Shown here: one piece after another, positions 35,294 to 44,457 of the stretch
Position numbering within the stretch: the first letter of the stretch is position 1
How the letters are laid out: each line of letters begins with the position of its first letter
Assembly: GCA_012839805.1 (NCBI GenBank)
Contig: DUMU01000020.1
Span: 1-64,000, forward strand
Source of the DNA: Bacillota bacterium
GTDB taxonomy: Bacteria; Bacillota; Limnochordia; Limnochordales; DUMU01
Reading direction: 5' to 3'
DNA: 64,000 nucleotides
Made by a program: the position numbers and the translations under genes
Notes under the pieces: generated by a model
Told to the model about the DNA's origin: nothing
The model's database searches: none
The model's input: only the letters and a program-made list of their open reading frames with translations

Positions 35294-36382
35294 GTGGGAG
35301 GTAGCATAAGTGCTCGTTTCGGGCGGGCAGCGGCGGTAGTGAAGCGCTTCGTGGACGAGGGGAAGATCCCCGGGGCGGTGCTGCTCATCGGGTACGAAGG
35401 TGAGGAGTACGGGCCGGTGGCCTACGGATGGGCCGTGCTCGAACCGGAAACGGAGAAACGGCCGGTTCGAGAGGATACGCTTTTTGACATGGCCTCCTGC
35501 AGCAAAGTCATCGGAACGACTACCGCGGCGCTCATTCTCCTGGACCGGGGTGAAGTACGTCTCGACGACCCGGTCTCCCTCTTCATACCCGAATGGCAAG
35601 GAGAGGGCAAGGATAGGGTCCGGCTGCGTCATCTCCTCACGCATACCTCCGGCCTTCCTGCGTGGAAAGACCTGTACTCACAAGGGCAGGGGCCGGAAGA
35701 GGTGGTCAGCCAGATATGTGCCATGCCCCTGGAGTACGAGACCGGGAAGCGGGTGGTCTACAGCTGCCTCGGGTTCATCTTGCTGGGTGAGATCACCCGG
35801 CGGGTGACCGGGCTCCGCCTCGACCAGTTCTTGAGCGAGGAGGTCTTCGGCCCCCTGGGTATGACGGATACAATGTACTGTCCGCCGGAGAGCCTGCGTG
35901 AACGTATTGCCGCCACCGAACGCAAACCGGGTACGGATGAGGTTTTGATCGGGGTGGTTCATGACGAAAACGCCCGGGCCATGGGAGGAGTGAGCGGCAA
36001 CGCCGGGCTATTCTCCACGGCCCGGGACGTAGGGCGGTTTTGCCGCATGTATCTGCAGGGCGGGACGCTGGAGGGCGTGCGAGTCTTGAGCCCGGCCGTG
36101 ATCGAGGCGGCCACCCGTTCCTACACGCCGGGCTTAGAAGAGGAGCGCGGGCTCGGGTGGCTGATACGAGGCGACGGAGTCTTCTCGTCGGCCGGAGATC
36201 TCATGTCTCCCCGGGCGTATGGCCACACCGGGTTCACCGGGACATCCCTTTGGATCGATCCGGAACGCGATCTTTACGTGGTGCTGCTCACCAACCGGGT
36301 GCACCCCAGCCGGGAAAATAACCATCACCTCCGCCTGCGGCCCCTGGTGGCCAACGCGGCCGTGGCGGCGGTGGATTGGTAG
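35294..36382 (+). CDS. AmiE-like serine hydrolase of the beta-lactamase class C family
   Basis: GTG 35294 with AAAGGAG upstream; 362 residues. It has the serine-lactamase motifs SCSK (S-x-x-K) after TLFDMA, a tyrosine motif in VVYSCLGF and GHTGFTG near the C-terminus. The B. subtilis counterpart AmiE (YbbE) belongs to this family, is encoded beside NamZ, and cuts the MurNAc-L-alanine bond, so the operon context suggests the same. The tyrosine motif reads YSC where YxN (or YSD) is usual. No signal peptide is evident. It follows the kinase with a 23-nt gap. Confidence 0.8.
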   Translation: MGGSISARFGRAAAVVKRFVDEGKIPGAVLLIGYEGEEYGPVAYGWAVLEPETEKRPVREDTLFDMASCSKVIGTTTAALILLDRGEVRLDDPVSLFIPEWQGEGKDRVRLRHLLTHTSGLPAWKDLYSQGQGPEEVVSQICAMPLEYETGKRVVYSCLGFILLGEITRRVTGLRLDQFLSEEVFGPLGMTDTMYCPPESLRERIAATERKPGTDEVLIGVVHDENARAMGGVSGNAGLFSTARDVGRFCRMYLQGGTLEGVRVLSPAVIEAATRSYTPGLEEERGLGWLIRGDGVFSSAGDLMSPRAYGHTGFTGTSLWIDPERDLYVVLLTNRVHPSRENNHHLRLRPLVANAAVAAVDW

Positions 36383-36467
36383 CCGGAAGGAGTTTCCGGT
36401 TCGATGGCGAAATCTGAACCGGCTTTCAATGCCTGAATCGTCAGACCTATCAAAGGGGGGTTGTCCG

Positions 36468-37001
36468 ATGGTCAAATCCGGGAAACCGTTACGTGCCTGG
36501 CTCAGGAGCAAGAGAAGCCATTATCTGGCCATAGGTGTGCTGTTGCTCTTTACGACGGTCTTCGCCACTGGATGTTTGGACCGGATCTTCTCGCTGGACG
36601 AAGAACTGAAGGTCCGGGCCGTTCTGGACATGGTGGAGCACGCTTATTTGGGAGAGAACCGTGAGGTCCTCAGCAGAGTGATTGCCGACAGCATCGTGGT
36701 GATCGAGGGAGGCCAGCAACATACCTACACTCAGCAGGAGTTTCTCGACGCGGTGGAGCAAGAATGGGCCGGCAAGGATTACGATATATGGGAGGTCCGG
36801 ATTCTCAAGATCACGTTCGCAAGCGGCAATCGCGATGCCGCTGTAAGTGCTAGCTTGGTCACACGGAACAGAGGAGAGACGTTGGAGGATTCTCCAGTTC
36901 AGATCAGCCTGAAGAAAGTGGTTGACGCCTGGAAGATCGTGCGGATCGAGTTTACCCAGGTCGGGGCTGCCCGGACACACGGTCTCCCAACCGTGCCCTA
37001 G
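36468..37001 (+). CDS. Lipoprotein with NTF2-like ketosteroid-isomerase-type domain
   Basis: ATG 36468 follows AAAGGGGGG; 177 residues. A basic start and a hydrophobic segment lead to a lipobox (VFATGC, cysteine about residue 31), so it is probably lipid-anchored. The mature part (VRAVLDMVEHAYLGENREVLSRVIADS ... IVRIEFTQ) has the helix-plus-sheet rhythm of NTF2-like domains, but I cannot name a family. It sits 85 nt after the AmiE-like gene and may belong to the same unit or not. Confidence 0.6.
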   Translation: MVKSGKPLRAWLRSKRSHYLAIGVLLLFTTVFATGCLDRIFSLDEELKVRAVLDMVEHAYLGENREVLSRVIADSIVVIEGGQQHTYTQQEFLDAVEQEWAGKDYDIWEVRILKITFASGNRDAAVSASLVTRNRGETLEDSPVQISLKKVVDAWKIVRIEFTQVGAARTHGLPTVP

Positions 37002-37035
37002 CGGAAAAACGAGAGGAGAACAGTCCAACCCGAGC

Positions 37036-37085
37036 CGCCGAGCCTGGATATGCCGGCACTACCGGCTGGTATTCCGGGCTCGGCG
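37036..37085. terminator. Possible bidirectional hairpin between convergent genes
   Basis: CGCCGAGCC (37036-37044) pairs with GGCTCGGCG (37077-37085), enclosing a second perfect stem GCCGG/CCGGC (37052-37066). No T-run follows on either strand, so a termination role is only suggested by its place between two convergent genes. Confidence 0.35.
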
Positions 37086-37113
37086 CTAATTGCTATCTGT
37101 GGCGACCGGCTAC

Positions 37114-37836
37114 TTAGAAACCGCTGAAGCCGCCGAAGAGGCGCACCAGCCAGACGGTAACGGTTCCCATGCGCCCGGTGAGCAAGAGAAGCCCCATGAA
37201 GGCCATGATGGTGCCGGCAACCCGCATGAGGAGGGGTGAGTACCGCTGAACCGAGCGGAGCCGGGTGATGGCGAAGCTGAGGGCGATGAAGGGGATCGCG
37301 AACCCCGCGATGTAGGCCAGGATCATGGGGATGCCCCGGGCGGGCGCGGTGGCGCTCAAAAGCAGCACCGAGGCCAGGATCGGGCCGACGCAGGGGGTCC
37401 AGCCGGCCGCGAAGACCAGGCCGACCGCGAAGGAGCCGAGGTAGCCGGCGGGGCGGCGGCGGAGTTCCCAGCGGAAGTCACGCAGCAAGACCGGCGGTTG
37501 GAGCCAACCGGCGACGACGAGGCCGAAGATCAGGATCGCGGCGCCGCCAATGCGCTGGATGTAGACTTGATAAGCGATGAAGAGCCGGCCGAGCAGGGTT
37601 GCGGACAGGCCGAGAACGAAAAAGACCATGGAGAAGCCGGTAACGAACGCAAGGGCGTGCAGGAGGGCCGCACGGCGGTAAAGGAGAGGTGTTCCGCCCC
37701 CTTGCATCTCCCGCACGGAGACCCCTGTGATGTAGGAGAGGTAGGAGGGGTAGATCGGGAGCATGCACGGGGAAAGGAACGAGAGCAAGCCCCCTGCGAA
37801 CGAAAGCCATACGGTCGCGTCGGTTCCCAGGGTCAC
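37114..37836 (-). CDS. ccdA: CcdA-family thiol-disulfide membrane transporter
   Basis: 240 residues with six hydrophobic helices. The redox cysteines are in LSPCMLPIYPSYLSYITGVS (Cys24) and AGWTPCVGP (Cys149), both in the CcdA positions. CcdA carries reducing power across the membrane to thioredoxin-like proteins for cytochrome c maturation. The ResA/TlpA-type gene lies just upstream on the same strand (80-nt gap), a common pair. The coding sequence is complete. Confidence 0.93.
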   Translation of the reverse strand: MTLGTDATVWLSFAGGLLSFLSPCMLPIYPSYLSYITGVSVREMQGGGTPLLYRRAALLHALAFVTGFSMVFFVLGLSATLLGRLFIAYQVYIQRIGGAAILIFGLVVAGWLQPPVLLRDFRWELRRRPAGYLGSFAVGLVFAAGWTPCVGPILASVLLLSATAPARGIPMILAYIAGFAIPFIALSFAITRLRSVQRYSPLLMRVAGTIMAFMGLLLLTGRMGTVTVWLVRLFGGFSGF

Positions 37837-37916
37837 TCATCTCCCCCCCGGGTTCGGGCGTCGATGATATCGCGGGTCGGCCAATGCCCCGGCCGGCCAG
37901 GACTCGGCGGCGGCTT

Positions 37917-38552
37917 TCACGAGTCTTGGCCGGCTCCGGCGAGATTGGCAAAAAGTTTTTCCAGGTTCTCTGGCTTTGTGATTCCGACCAGCTTGGTGAC
38001 GAGGTTGCCGGACTCATCGATGAAGAAAGACGTCGGAATACCGTAGACTCCGTACTGGCGGCTCACGGTGCCCTTCTTGTCCAGTAATACCGGGAACTTG
38101 TACCCGAAGAACTCTACGAACTCCTGTACGTTGTCGATGTCGTCAGCGAAGAGCTGATCAATGGCGTAGATCTCGACCTTGTCTCCGTACTTCTCGTAGA
38201 GCCGCACCAGCTCGGGAGCTTCGATCTGGCACGGCGGGCACCAGGAAGCCCAGAAGTTGAGCACTACCGCCTTCTTTCCTTTGAGCTCGCCCAGGGTATA
38301 CACCTTGCCATCGAGGCCTTCCAGGGCGAAGTCCGGGGGCTTGGGGGCAGCGGCATAAACGTGGACGTAGACCGCGGCCGCGATACCCGCTCCCACCAGC
38401 ATGGCCAAGGCGAGCAAGAGCAGGCGATCGCGACGGCCGGCCCTAACGGGGCAGACCGTTTCGAGGTTACCGGCGGTTTCCCGGCGGAACCGGCGCAAGC
38501 AGGGCAGGCGGTTCAGCATCGTGTTGATGCGCACGTGAGCCACCCTCTCCAT
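37917..38552 (-). CDS. TlpA/ResA-family extracytoplasmic thioredoxin
   Basis: 211 residues. A basic cytoplasmic N-terminus (about 40 residues) and one membrane helix (LLLLALAMLVGAGIAAAVYV, about 45-64) anchor a thioredoxin-fold domain with ASWCPPCQ (Cys105, Cys108), the cis-proline region YGIPTSFFID, and the FALEGLDGKVYTL entry typical of ResA/TlpA. It would reduce apocytochrome c or other exported thiols with electrons from CcdA. The start ATG has AGGGAG upstream. Confidence 0.9.
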   Translation of the reverse strand: MERVAHVRINTMLNRLPCLRRFRRETAGNLETVCPVRAGRRDRLLLLALAMLVGAGIAAAVYVHVYAAAPKPPDFALEGLDGKVYTLGELKGKKAVVLNFWASWCPPCQIEAPELVRLYEKYGDKVEIYAIDQLFADDIDNVQEFVEFFGYKFPVLLDKKGTVSRQYGVYGIPTSFFIDESGNLVTKLVGITKPENLEKLFANLAGAGQDS

Positions 38553-38573
38553 GATACTCCCTAGGGTATATAT

Positions 38574-38602
38574 ATTAGAGCTCGGGGACGGGTTACCTGC
38601 AA
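38574..38602 (-). promoter_or_regulatory. Candidate promoter of the tlpA-ccdA pair
   Basis: On the minus strand TTGCAG (38602-38597) and TCTAAT (38579-38574) are separated by 17 nt, about 20 nt before the start ATG. An overlapping TAATAT offers an alternative -10. Confidence 0.4.
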
Positions 38603-38653
38603 GAGTGTCGTAGCAGCCGCGCTAGTCTGGAGTGCGTACGCAGGTCTGATAGA

Positions 38654-40852
38654 ATGGAAAGCGGCAAGGTTCTGCACGAGCAAGCCGGGATGGGATTGAG
38701 AAACGGTACTCTCTGTGGCCGCCGGCGGCGAGGAAACGGCCGGCCGGGTGAACGATGGTGGCCCCCCCTTTCCGCCGACGCCCTGGCAGTACTCCTGGCG
38801 GTGACCGTCGGCGCGGGCACGGGCGCCGGGATCATCCTTTTTCGAAAGCTCATCGCCTTGGCGCAGAGCTTCTTTTTCGGGGCCGTGGCCCGGGGGATGG
38901 CCGCCCACCTGCCCTGGTCGTGGGCGGATCGGGCGGCACTGGTGCTGCCTCCAGTTCTGGGTGGACTCGTGGTCGGGACTATCGTCCTGCTGTCCGGGCG
39001 CCGGCGACGCCCGTCGCCGGGCAGTACGGTTGGCTCGCCGGCGGCGCGCCCGGTGGAGATACCGCCCGGGGTAGCAGGTATCATCGAAGCGACGGCCCTG
39101 GCGGGAGGCCGGTTACCGTACACCCGGGCGCCGGGACGGGCTCTGGCCGCGGCCCTATCTATCGGTAGCGGAGCGTCGGTAGGCCCCGAAGACCCGAGCG
39201 TCCAGATCGGTGCCAACCTCGGCTCGGCCCTCGGCCAAAAGCTCGGTCTGGGCGACGAGTACGTCCGCTTGCTGGTCGCGGCCGGAGCGGCCTCGGGGAT
39301 CGCGGCGGCGTTCAACGCGCCCATTGCCGGGGTCTTTTTCGCCCTCGAGGTAATCCTTGGTGAGTTCACTACCAGCGCTTTCAGCGTGGTAGTGCTGGCG
39401 GCGGTTCTCTCTTCAGTGGTGGCACAGTCGGTCCTGGGGGCCCAGCCGGCTTTTCTCGTGCCTCCTTATGAACTCCGTTCACCATGGGAACTACCGCTCT
39501 ATGTGGGGCTCGGAATGCTGGCGGCGGTGGTAGCCACCATCTACGCCCGCAGTATCGACGCGGCCGAACGCTGGGGCAGCGCCCGGCCCGGGGGCCGGCT
39601 AGGGGCGGTGGGTCTGGCCATGCCGCTTCGCACCGCGGCCGGGGGGCTCGTGATCGGACTGGTAGCGGGCCTTGGCTTTCCCGAACTCTTCGGGGTGGGC
39701 TACGAGACCATAGGCCGGTTGTTGGCGGGGGAGGCCCATTCGGTAGGCCTCCTCGCGGCCCTGCTCATCTTGAAGATCGGTCTTACCGCCTGGAGCCTTG
39801 GGGTCGGATTCGTGGGTGGTGTCTTCGCGCCCTCTCTCTTCGTGGGCGCAATGCTGGGCGGGCTTTACGGCCATCTCCTCAACCTGCTCTTGCCCGGAAC
39901 GGTCGCCATCCCGGCCGCGTATGCGATGGTAGGCATGGCGGCGGTCCTGGCCGCGACTATCCGCGCTCCCTTTACCGCCACCTTGATCCTGTTCGAAATG
40001 ACCAGGGATTACCGCATCATACTGCCGCTCCTGGGGGCAGTGGGCGCGGCAGTGCTCCTTGGCGACCGGTTGCTCGCAGCCAGTGTTTATCATTTGGCTT
40101 TGCGGCGGCATGGAGTGCACCTGGTACGCGGTCAGGACATCGATGTGATGCAGGGAATCATGGTGGGCGAGGTAATGAGCCAGGATTATGTCTCTTTCGG
40201 CCGCCACACGCCCCTAGCGGAAGCGCTGCACACCCTGGAGACCACCCATCATCATGCCGGCCTGGTGTTCGATGAGGAGGGGAAACTCTACGGTATCCTT
40301 TCCCTGGGCGATATCGAGCGGGCCCTGGCAAGTGATCGGAACGAGGGTGAGGGGGTGGGTGACGCCCGGCCCGCGACCGTCGGGAGCGTCTGCTCCCGCG
40401 ACGTGGTGACCGTATTCCCGGATGAAACGATGTGGGTTGCCCTGCAGCGTATGGGCTGGCGTGACATCGGGCGTCTCCCCGTGGTGGCACGGGACGATCC
40501 CGGGCGGGTGCTGGGAATCATCCGGCGCAGCGACATCATCCACGCCTATAACCTGGCGATCATCCGCAGGACGTCGTACCAGCAGCGCGCCGAAGCGGTG
40601 CGTCTAGGACTCGCCACGGGCACGGACGTGCTCGAGATCCGTCTGCCCCGCCATTCGCCGGCGGCGGGCAAGCGACTGGCCGAGCTTCACCTACCCCCGG
40701 AGTGTGTCATCGCTTCGGTGCGGCGGGGGCGGCAGGTGATCGTTCCCTCAGGTTCCACCGTTTTGGCCGGTGACGATGTGCTGGTGGCGGTGTGTGACCC
40801 GCAGGTCAGCGGGCGCCTGCGCTCCTGTTTGTTGGGGAACGAGGAGCACTAA
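38654..40852 (+). CDS. ClC-family chloride transporter with CBS pair and TrkA-C domain
   Basis: 732 residues. The membrane core (about 35-460) has the ClC selectivity motif GSGASVGPEDP, with the gating glutamate kept, and GVFAPSLFVGAMLGG. Two CBS domains follow (about 490-640), then a TrkA-C-like domain (about 650-730; LAELHLPPECVIASVRRG, VLAGDDVLVAV). The retained glutamate favours a Cl-/H+ exchanger over a channel. CBS and TrkA-C domains usually bind nucleotides, so the transporter is probably controlled by a soluble ligand; c-di-AMP is a possibility, given DisA, but this is inference. Confidence 0.9.
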   Translation: MESGKVLHEQAGMGLRNGTLCGRRRRGNGRPGERWWPPLSADALAVLLAVTVGAGTGAGIILFRKLIALAQSFFFGAVARGMAAHLPWSWADRAALVLPPVLGGLVVGTIVLLSGRRRRPSPGSTVGSPAARPVEIPPGVAGIIEATALAGGRLPYTRAPGRALAAALSIGSGASVGPEDPSVQIGANLGSALGQKLGLGDEYVRLLVAAGAASGIAAAFNAPIAGVFFALEVILGEFTTSAFSVVVLAAVLSSVVAQSVLGAQPAFLVPPYELRSPWELPLYVGLGMLAAVVATIYARSIDAAERWGSARPGGRLGAVGLAMPLRTAAGGLVIGLVAGLGFPELFGVGYETIGRLLAGEAHSVGLLAALLILKIGLTAWSLGVGFVGGVFAPSLFVGAMLGGLYGHLLNLLLPGTVAIPAAYAMVGMAAVLAATIRAPFTATLILFEMTRDYRIILPLLGAVGAAVLLGDRLLAASVYHLALRRHGVHLVRGQDIDVMQGIMVGEVMSQDYVSFGRHTPLAEALHTLETTHHHAGLVFDEEGKLYGILSLGDIERALASDRNEGEGVGDARPATVGSVCSRDVVTVFPDETMWVALQRMGWRDIGRLPVVARDDPGRVLGIIRRSDIIHAYNLAIIRRTSYQQRAEAVRLGLATGTDVLEIRLPRHSPAAGKRLAELHLPPECVIASVRRGRQVIVPSGSTVLAGDDVLVAVCDPQVSGRLRSCLLGNEEH

Positions 40853-40854
40853 CT

Positions 40855-42159
40855 CTAACCGCCACTCCGGACGGCAGATCCGGCCGGCGGGTGCGGAGGA
40901 GTGAGGCCGGCGATGGCCACGGCGTTGACGGCCATGAAGAAGCCGAGGATCTCCAGGGAGAAGAGCGTGTGATCCACCATCTGGTGCAGGAGGACACCCA
41001 GGTTGACGCCAAGGAGAGCCCGTGGGAGGGGGTTTGGGGGATCGTGGCGGACCAGCCTGGCACTGAACCAGACGATGCTGCCCAAATACACGATCAGCAG
41101 GATCAAGACGAAGATACCGTACTCGGCCCAGGTGTTGAGTAACAGGTTGTGGGCGGTGGCGGCGGCCAGTCCGGGACCGCCGTAGTGGGAGAGCGCGATC
41201 CCGAAGTTGCCCGGGCCCACCCCCAGCCAGGGATGAGCACGGATCATGTCGACGGCCGCCTGCCAGATCTGCACCCGGTCGTCGTTGGCTTCCAGAGAGA
41301 GAATCGAATCAAACCTCGCCTGCAGCGGCGGAACGTTGAGCAGGAGGAGGAAGCCGAGCAAGGCGAGGGAGGTGGCAAGGCGCTGCTTGTGAGGTTGCCC
41401 GGCGGCAAAGACGAGGAGGAACAGGGTGAACCCCAGCCAGGCGCCCCGAGAACGGGTGGCGGCAAGAACCACCATAGTGAGAGTCAGGTATAGCCAGGGT
41501 ATGAGGCTCAAACCCAGCCGACCCCGGGTGGTACGCACCCCCGGGCCGGCTTGAGGACCGCCAGTCCGGGAAAGCTCAACCTGTACCCACCGGGTCAGGT
41601 AACCGAATCCGAGCCCTCCAGAAAGGATGAGCAGCGTTCCGTACCCATTCTCTCCCAGGAAGGGGGAGAACACCCGTTGCGGATGTCGCACCAGCATGAG
41701 CCCGATCCCCCAGGCGACCGAGAGCAGACCTCCCAGCGTCACCCAAGCCAGGAGGGAGTCGAGGGGGCTCGGGCCATCCGTGTCCGCAGTTTCGCCCGGT
41801 CTCTCGGGGAGCGTCTTTCGGTGCAGGGAGTAAGCGAAAGCAGCACCTTCTTTGATCATAAGGAAGTTCACCAGAGCGAAACCGGCTACCGTGGTCCAAT
41901 TGACCCATCGGTGGGGTGAGGCCGCGGCTGCACTGATAAGGGTGCCCGTGACGAGCAGCCCCAGGCTGATCAGCAGCCATCGGAGAGCAGGAGGCCCCGC
42001 GAGGTTCGCCCCATGGCGTGTCCTGAACGCGCGCGGGTTTCGCAAGCTTCTTAAAAGGAACAAGACCATGATCAGGCTGGTATGACCGAGGGGGCCCAGA
42101 AGAGCGAGAAGGCGCCACAAAACTCCATCGAATGGTGTTTGGCGCTCGTTACTTGTCAT
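40855..42159 (-). CDS. O-antigen ligase/Wzy-like membrane protein
   Basis: 434 residues with about ten hydrophobic helices. The Wzy_C pattern is visible in the long loop: RVQIWQAAVDMIRAHPWLGV followed by GPGNFG, then HNLLLNTWAEYGIFV. Such proteins ligate or polymerise cell-surface polysaccharide on the outer side of the membrane. No polysaccharide genes are near, so the substrate is unknown. The gene ends 2 nt from the ClC gene (convergent) and is divergent from the MarR gene. Confidence 0.85.
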   Translation of the reverse strand: MTSNERQTPFDGVLWRLLALLGPLGHTSLIMVLFLLRSLRNPRAFRTRHGANLAGPPALRWLLISLGLLVTGTLISAAAASPHRWVNWTTVAGFALVNFLMIKEGAAFAYSLHRKTLPERPGETADTDGPSPLDSLLAWVTLGGLLSVAWGIGLMLVRHPQRVFSPFLGENGYGTLLILSGGLGFGYLTRWVQVELSRTGGPQAGPGVRTTRGRLGLSLIPWLYLTLTMVVLAATRSRGAWLGFTLFLLVFAAGQPHKQRLATSLALLGFLLLLNVPPLQARFDSILSLEANDDRVQIWQAAVDMIRAHPWLGVGPGNFGIALSHYGGPGLAAATAHNLLLNTWAEYGIFVLILLIVYLGSIVWFSARLVRHDPPNPLPRALLGVNLGVLLHQMVDHTLFSLEILGFFMAVNAVAIAGLTPPHPPAGSAVRSGG

Positions 42160-42284
42160 TTGCTACATCCACCTGCAGGAAGAGAGTGAGAAGGGAGGCA
42201 TGTCCATCGCCAGCAGTTTAATTCTCCCGCAGTTCGCAGTCAAGGAAACGACCCGCCGGCCCGGCAGCTTAAGCCGGCCGAACC

Positions 42285-42313
42285 TTGTTCGAGCGGCAGG
42301 GGCATGATAAGAT
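42285..42313 (+). promoter_or_regulatory. Candidate promoter of the marR-MATE operon
   Basis: TTGTTC (42285-42290), a 17-nt spacer and TAAGAT (42308-42313), about 62 nt before the MarR start. A MarR operator would be expected nearby, but I could not pick out a convincing palindrome. Confidence 0.4.
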
Positions 42314-42374
42314 GATGCAGATTCTTCGGCGAGCGAAACATTCGGGACTAGAAGGATAGGGCGGGGTTTCGAAC

Positions 42375-42827
42375 ATGGCCGACGATCTTCTCGACCGGCT
42401 GGAAGCGGCGCTACGTGAGGCATCCCGCCAGTTGAACCGCATCACCCGCGCGCGGCTTGCCGAATTCGAGTTGACGCTGCCGCGCTTTTACGCCCTGAAA
42501 ATGGTAGGACATTGCGGTGTCCTCACCATGAGCGCGCTCCAGGAACGGCTGGGACTTGCACCATCCACCGTGACCGAGCTGGTGGACGACCTGGTGGAAG
42601 CCGGCCTGGTGATCCGGGAGCGCTCCCACGAAGACCGCCGGGTGGTAACGGTTGCGCTGACACCGGCCGGGAAACGGGTCATGGCCCGGCTCGGTAGATA
42701 CCGCCGGGAGGCGCTGGCGCAAGCGGCCGCGGGGATGACCGAGGAGAAGCTGCAGGCTCTGGTTCGCGACCTCACCCTGCTGGCCGAGGCGCTGGATCGG
42801 TTGGCCGGCAGCGCCGACGGAGGTTGA
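42375..42827 (+). CDS. MarR-family transcriptional regulator
   Basis: 150 residues of typical length. The winged helix shows LTMSALQERLGLAPSTVTELVDDLVEAGLV followed by the wing motif RSHEDRRVVTVALTPAGK, then a C-terminal dimerisation helix. It precedes a MATE transporter with a 9-nt gap, so it probably represses this operon and is released by a small ligand or drug. The start ATG has GGGCGGGG upstream. Confidence 0.92.
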   Translation: MADDLLDRLEAALREASRQLNRITRARLAEFELTLPRFYALKMVGHCGVLTMSALQERLGLAPSTVTELVDDLVEAGLVIRERSHEDRRVVTVALTPAGKRVMARLGRYRREALAQAAAGMTEEKLQALVRDLTLLAEALDRLAGSADGG

Positions 42828-42836
42828 AACGTTCGG

Positions 42837-44342
42837 GTGGAAAAATACCGGCGTCGTGCCGTTCCCAGGAGTTTCTTCAAAGAAAACCTGACCGCGGCCG
42901 AGATGCGTCGCAACATCCTCATCCTGGCCTGGCCTTCGGTGGCGAACCTCGCCTTGCAGACCCTGGTCGGGATGTTCACCATGATGATCATCGGCTCGCT
43001 CGGCCCGGCCGCCATTGCCGCGGTTGGACTCGGGAATCTCGTGATCTTCATCATGATCGGGGTACTGGCCGCGCTTTCGGTGGGGACGACGGCCCTGGTG
43101 GCCCGCCGCATCGGTTCGGGGCGGGTGGGCCAGGCGGAGGAGGTGCTCCGCCAATCGCTCCTGGCGGGCGTGCTCGTAGCCGGCGTGCTGAGTGCCGTGG
43201 TGTTCATGCTGGCCGAGCGGCTCATCGACGCGTTGATGCTGAGCAACCACGACCGGGCGGTCATCGGGATGGCCACCCTTTACCTCAGGTATGTCTCGCT
43301 TTCGATGATCGTGGGCGTGCTGCTCTTCATGATCAACGGGGCGCTGGAGGGAGCGGGCGATACTCGTACACCCCTTTACATCATGATAGTGGTCAACCTC
43401 GTTAACCTGGCCGGAGCACTGCTCCTGGTCCGGGGGCTGGGGCCCTTCCCGGCCCTCGGGTTCAAGGGGGCCGCCCTGGCCGCGGTGGTGGCACGTGTCC
43501 TGGGCTCGGCCCTTGCCGTGGGATGGGTCGCCGGTCCGTACTCGGTCCTGCGCCTGCGGTGGCAAGGCGGCTTCCGTCCGGATTGGTCCACGATCCGCCA
43601 GGTTCTCGACATCGGTCTGCCTGCTTCCGGTGAACAACTGGCCCGCCTGGCTGCCCAGACCATATATACCGTTTTCATCGTCAACATGGGTACCTGGGTG
43701 CTGGCGGCCCACCAGATCACGGCCAACGTCAACTCTCTCGCCATGTTGCCGGGCACGGGGTTTGCCGTTGCCGCCACTACCCTCGTGGGGCAGAGCCTGG
43801 GCGCCGGAAGCCCGGAAGTGGCCGCTCGCTACGCCCGGGAGACGAACAAGCTCGGGACGTTGCTCATGGCCTCCATTGCCGCGCTCTTCGGAGTGTTCAC
43901 CCGGCCCTTCGTTTCCCTTTATACGACGGATCCTCAGGTGATCGCGCTGGCGGTGAGTACGGTACGGATCGTAGCGGTGGCGAGCATACCGTTCAGCATT
44001 GTCCTCATTACCAGCGGGTCGCTGCGCGGGGCCGGCGATACCAGGTTCGTGCTTTACACCACCGTGGCCGGTCAGTGGGGGATTCGCCTGGCCCTGACCT
44101 TCGCCCTGGCTCTGGGATTGGGTTGGGGGTTAGAGGGGGTTTGGGTCGCCATGCTCCTCGATCTCGTGATCCGGGCCGGGATCGTCCGCTGGCGGTTTGC
44201 GAGCGGGGCCTGGCGAACGGTCTTCGCCCGGCAGGAGGCCCGCTACGATAGGCGCGGCGGGGTCCGAGAAGTGGATCTGAGCGGAGACGGGGAGCTGAGA
44301 GGTGGCGGCGACCCGGCCGGCCTCGGCCCTTCCGGCACCTGA
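42837..44342 (+). CDS. MATE-family multidrug/sodium antiporter
   Basis: GTG start, 501 residues, twelve hydrophobic segments in two related halves. Family motifs include ILAWPSVANLALQTLVGM, GPAAIAAVGLG and, in the second half, GLPASGEQLARLAAQTIYT and LPGTGFAVAATTLVGQSLGA. MATE proteins expel cationic drugs or metabolites using a Na+ or H+ gradient. The C-terminal tail of about 35 residues after the last helix is hydrophilic and poorly conserved. Control by the adjoining MarR gene is likely. Confidence 0.93.
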   Translation: MEKYRRRAVPRSFFKENLTAAEMRRNILILAWPSVANLALQTLVGMFTMMIIGSLGPAAIAAVGLGNLVIFIMIGVLAALSVGTTALVARRIGSGRVGQAEEVLRQSLLAGVLVAGVLSAVVFMLAERLIDALMLSNHDRAVIGMATLYLRYVSLSMIVGVLLFMINGALEGAGDTRTPLYIMIVVNLVNLAGALLLVRGLGPFPALGFKGAALAAVVARVLGSALAVGWVAGPYSVLRLRWQGGFRPDWSTIRQVLDIGLPASGEQLARLAAQTIYTVFIVNMGTWVLAAHQITANVNSLAMLPGTGFAVAATTLVGQSLGAGSPEVAARYARETNKLGTLLMASIAALFGVFTRPFVSLYTTDPQVIALAVSTVRIVAVASIPFSIVLITSGSLRGAGDTRFVLYTTVAGQWGIRLALTFALALGLGWGLEGVWVAMLLDLVIRAGIVRWRFASGAWRTVFARQEARYDRRGGVREVDLSGDGELRGGGDPAGLGPSGT

Positions 44343-44457
44343 GCGCGCCAGGACGGGCCGGCGGCCAGGCAGCGGGAAAAAAGCTAAGTATGGCCGCTTG
44401 GGCGTGATCGCGGTAACATAGGGACAAGAAGGCAGGCAGTTCAACCGGAGGTAAACG

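Noticed and set aside
36386..36402. CCGGAA/TTCCGG hairpin after the AmiE-like gene
   Set aside because: Only six base pairs with no T-run; read-through into the lipoprotein gene is as likely.
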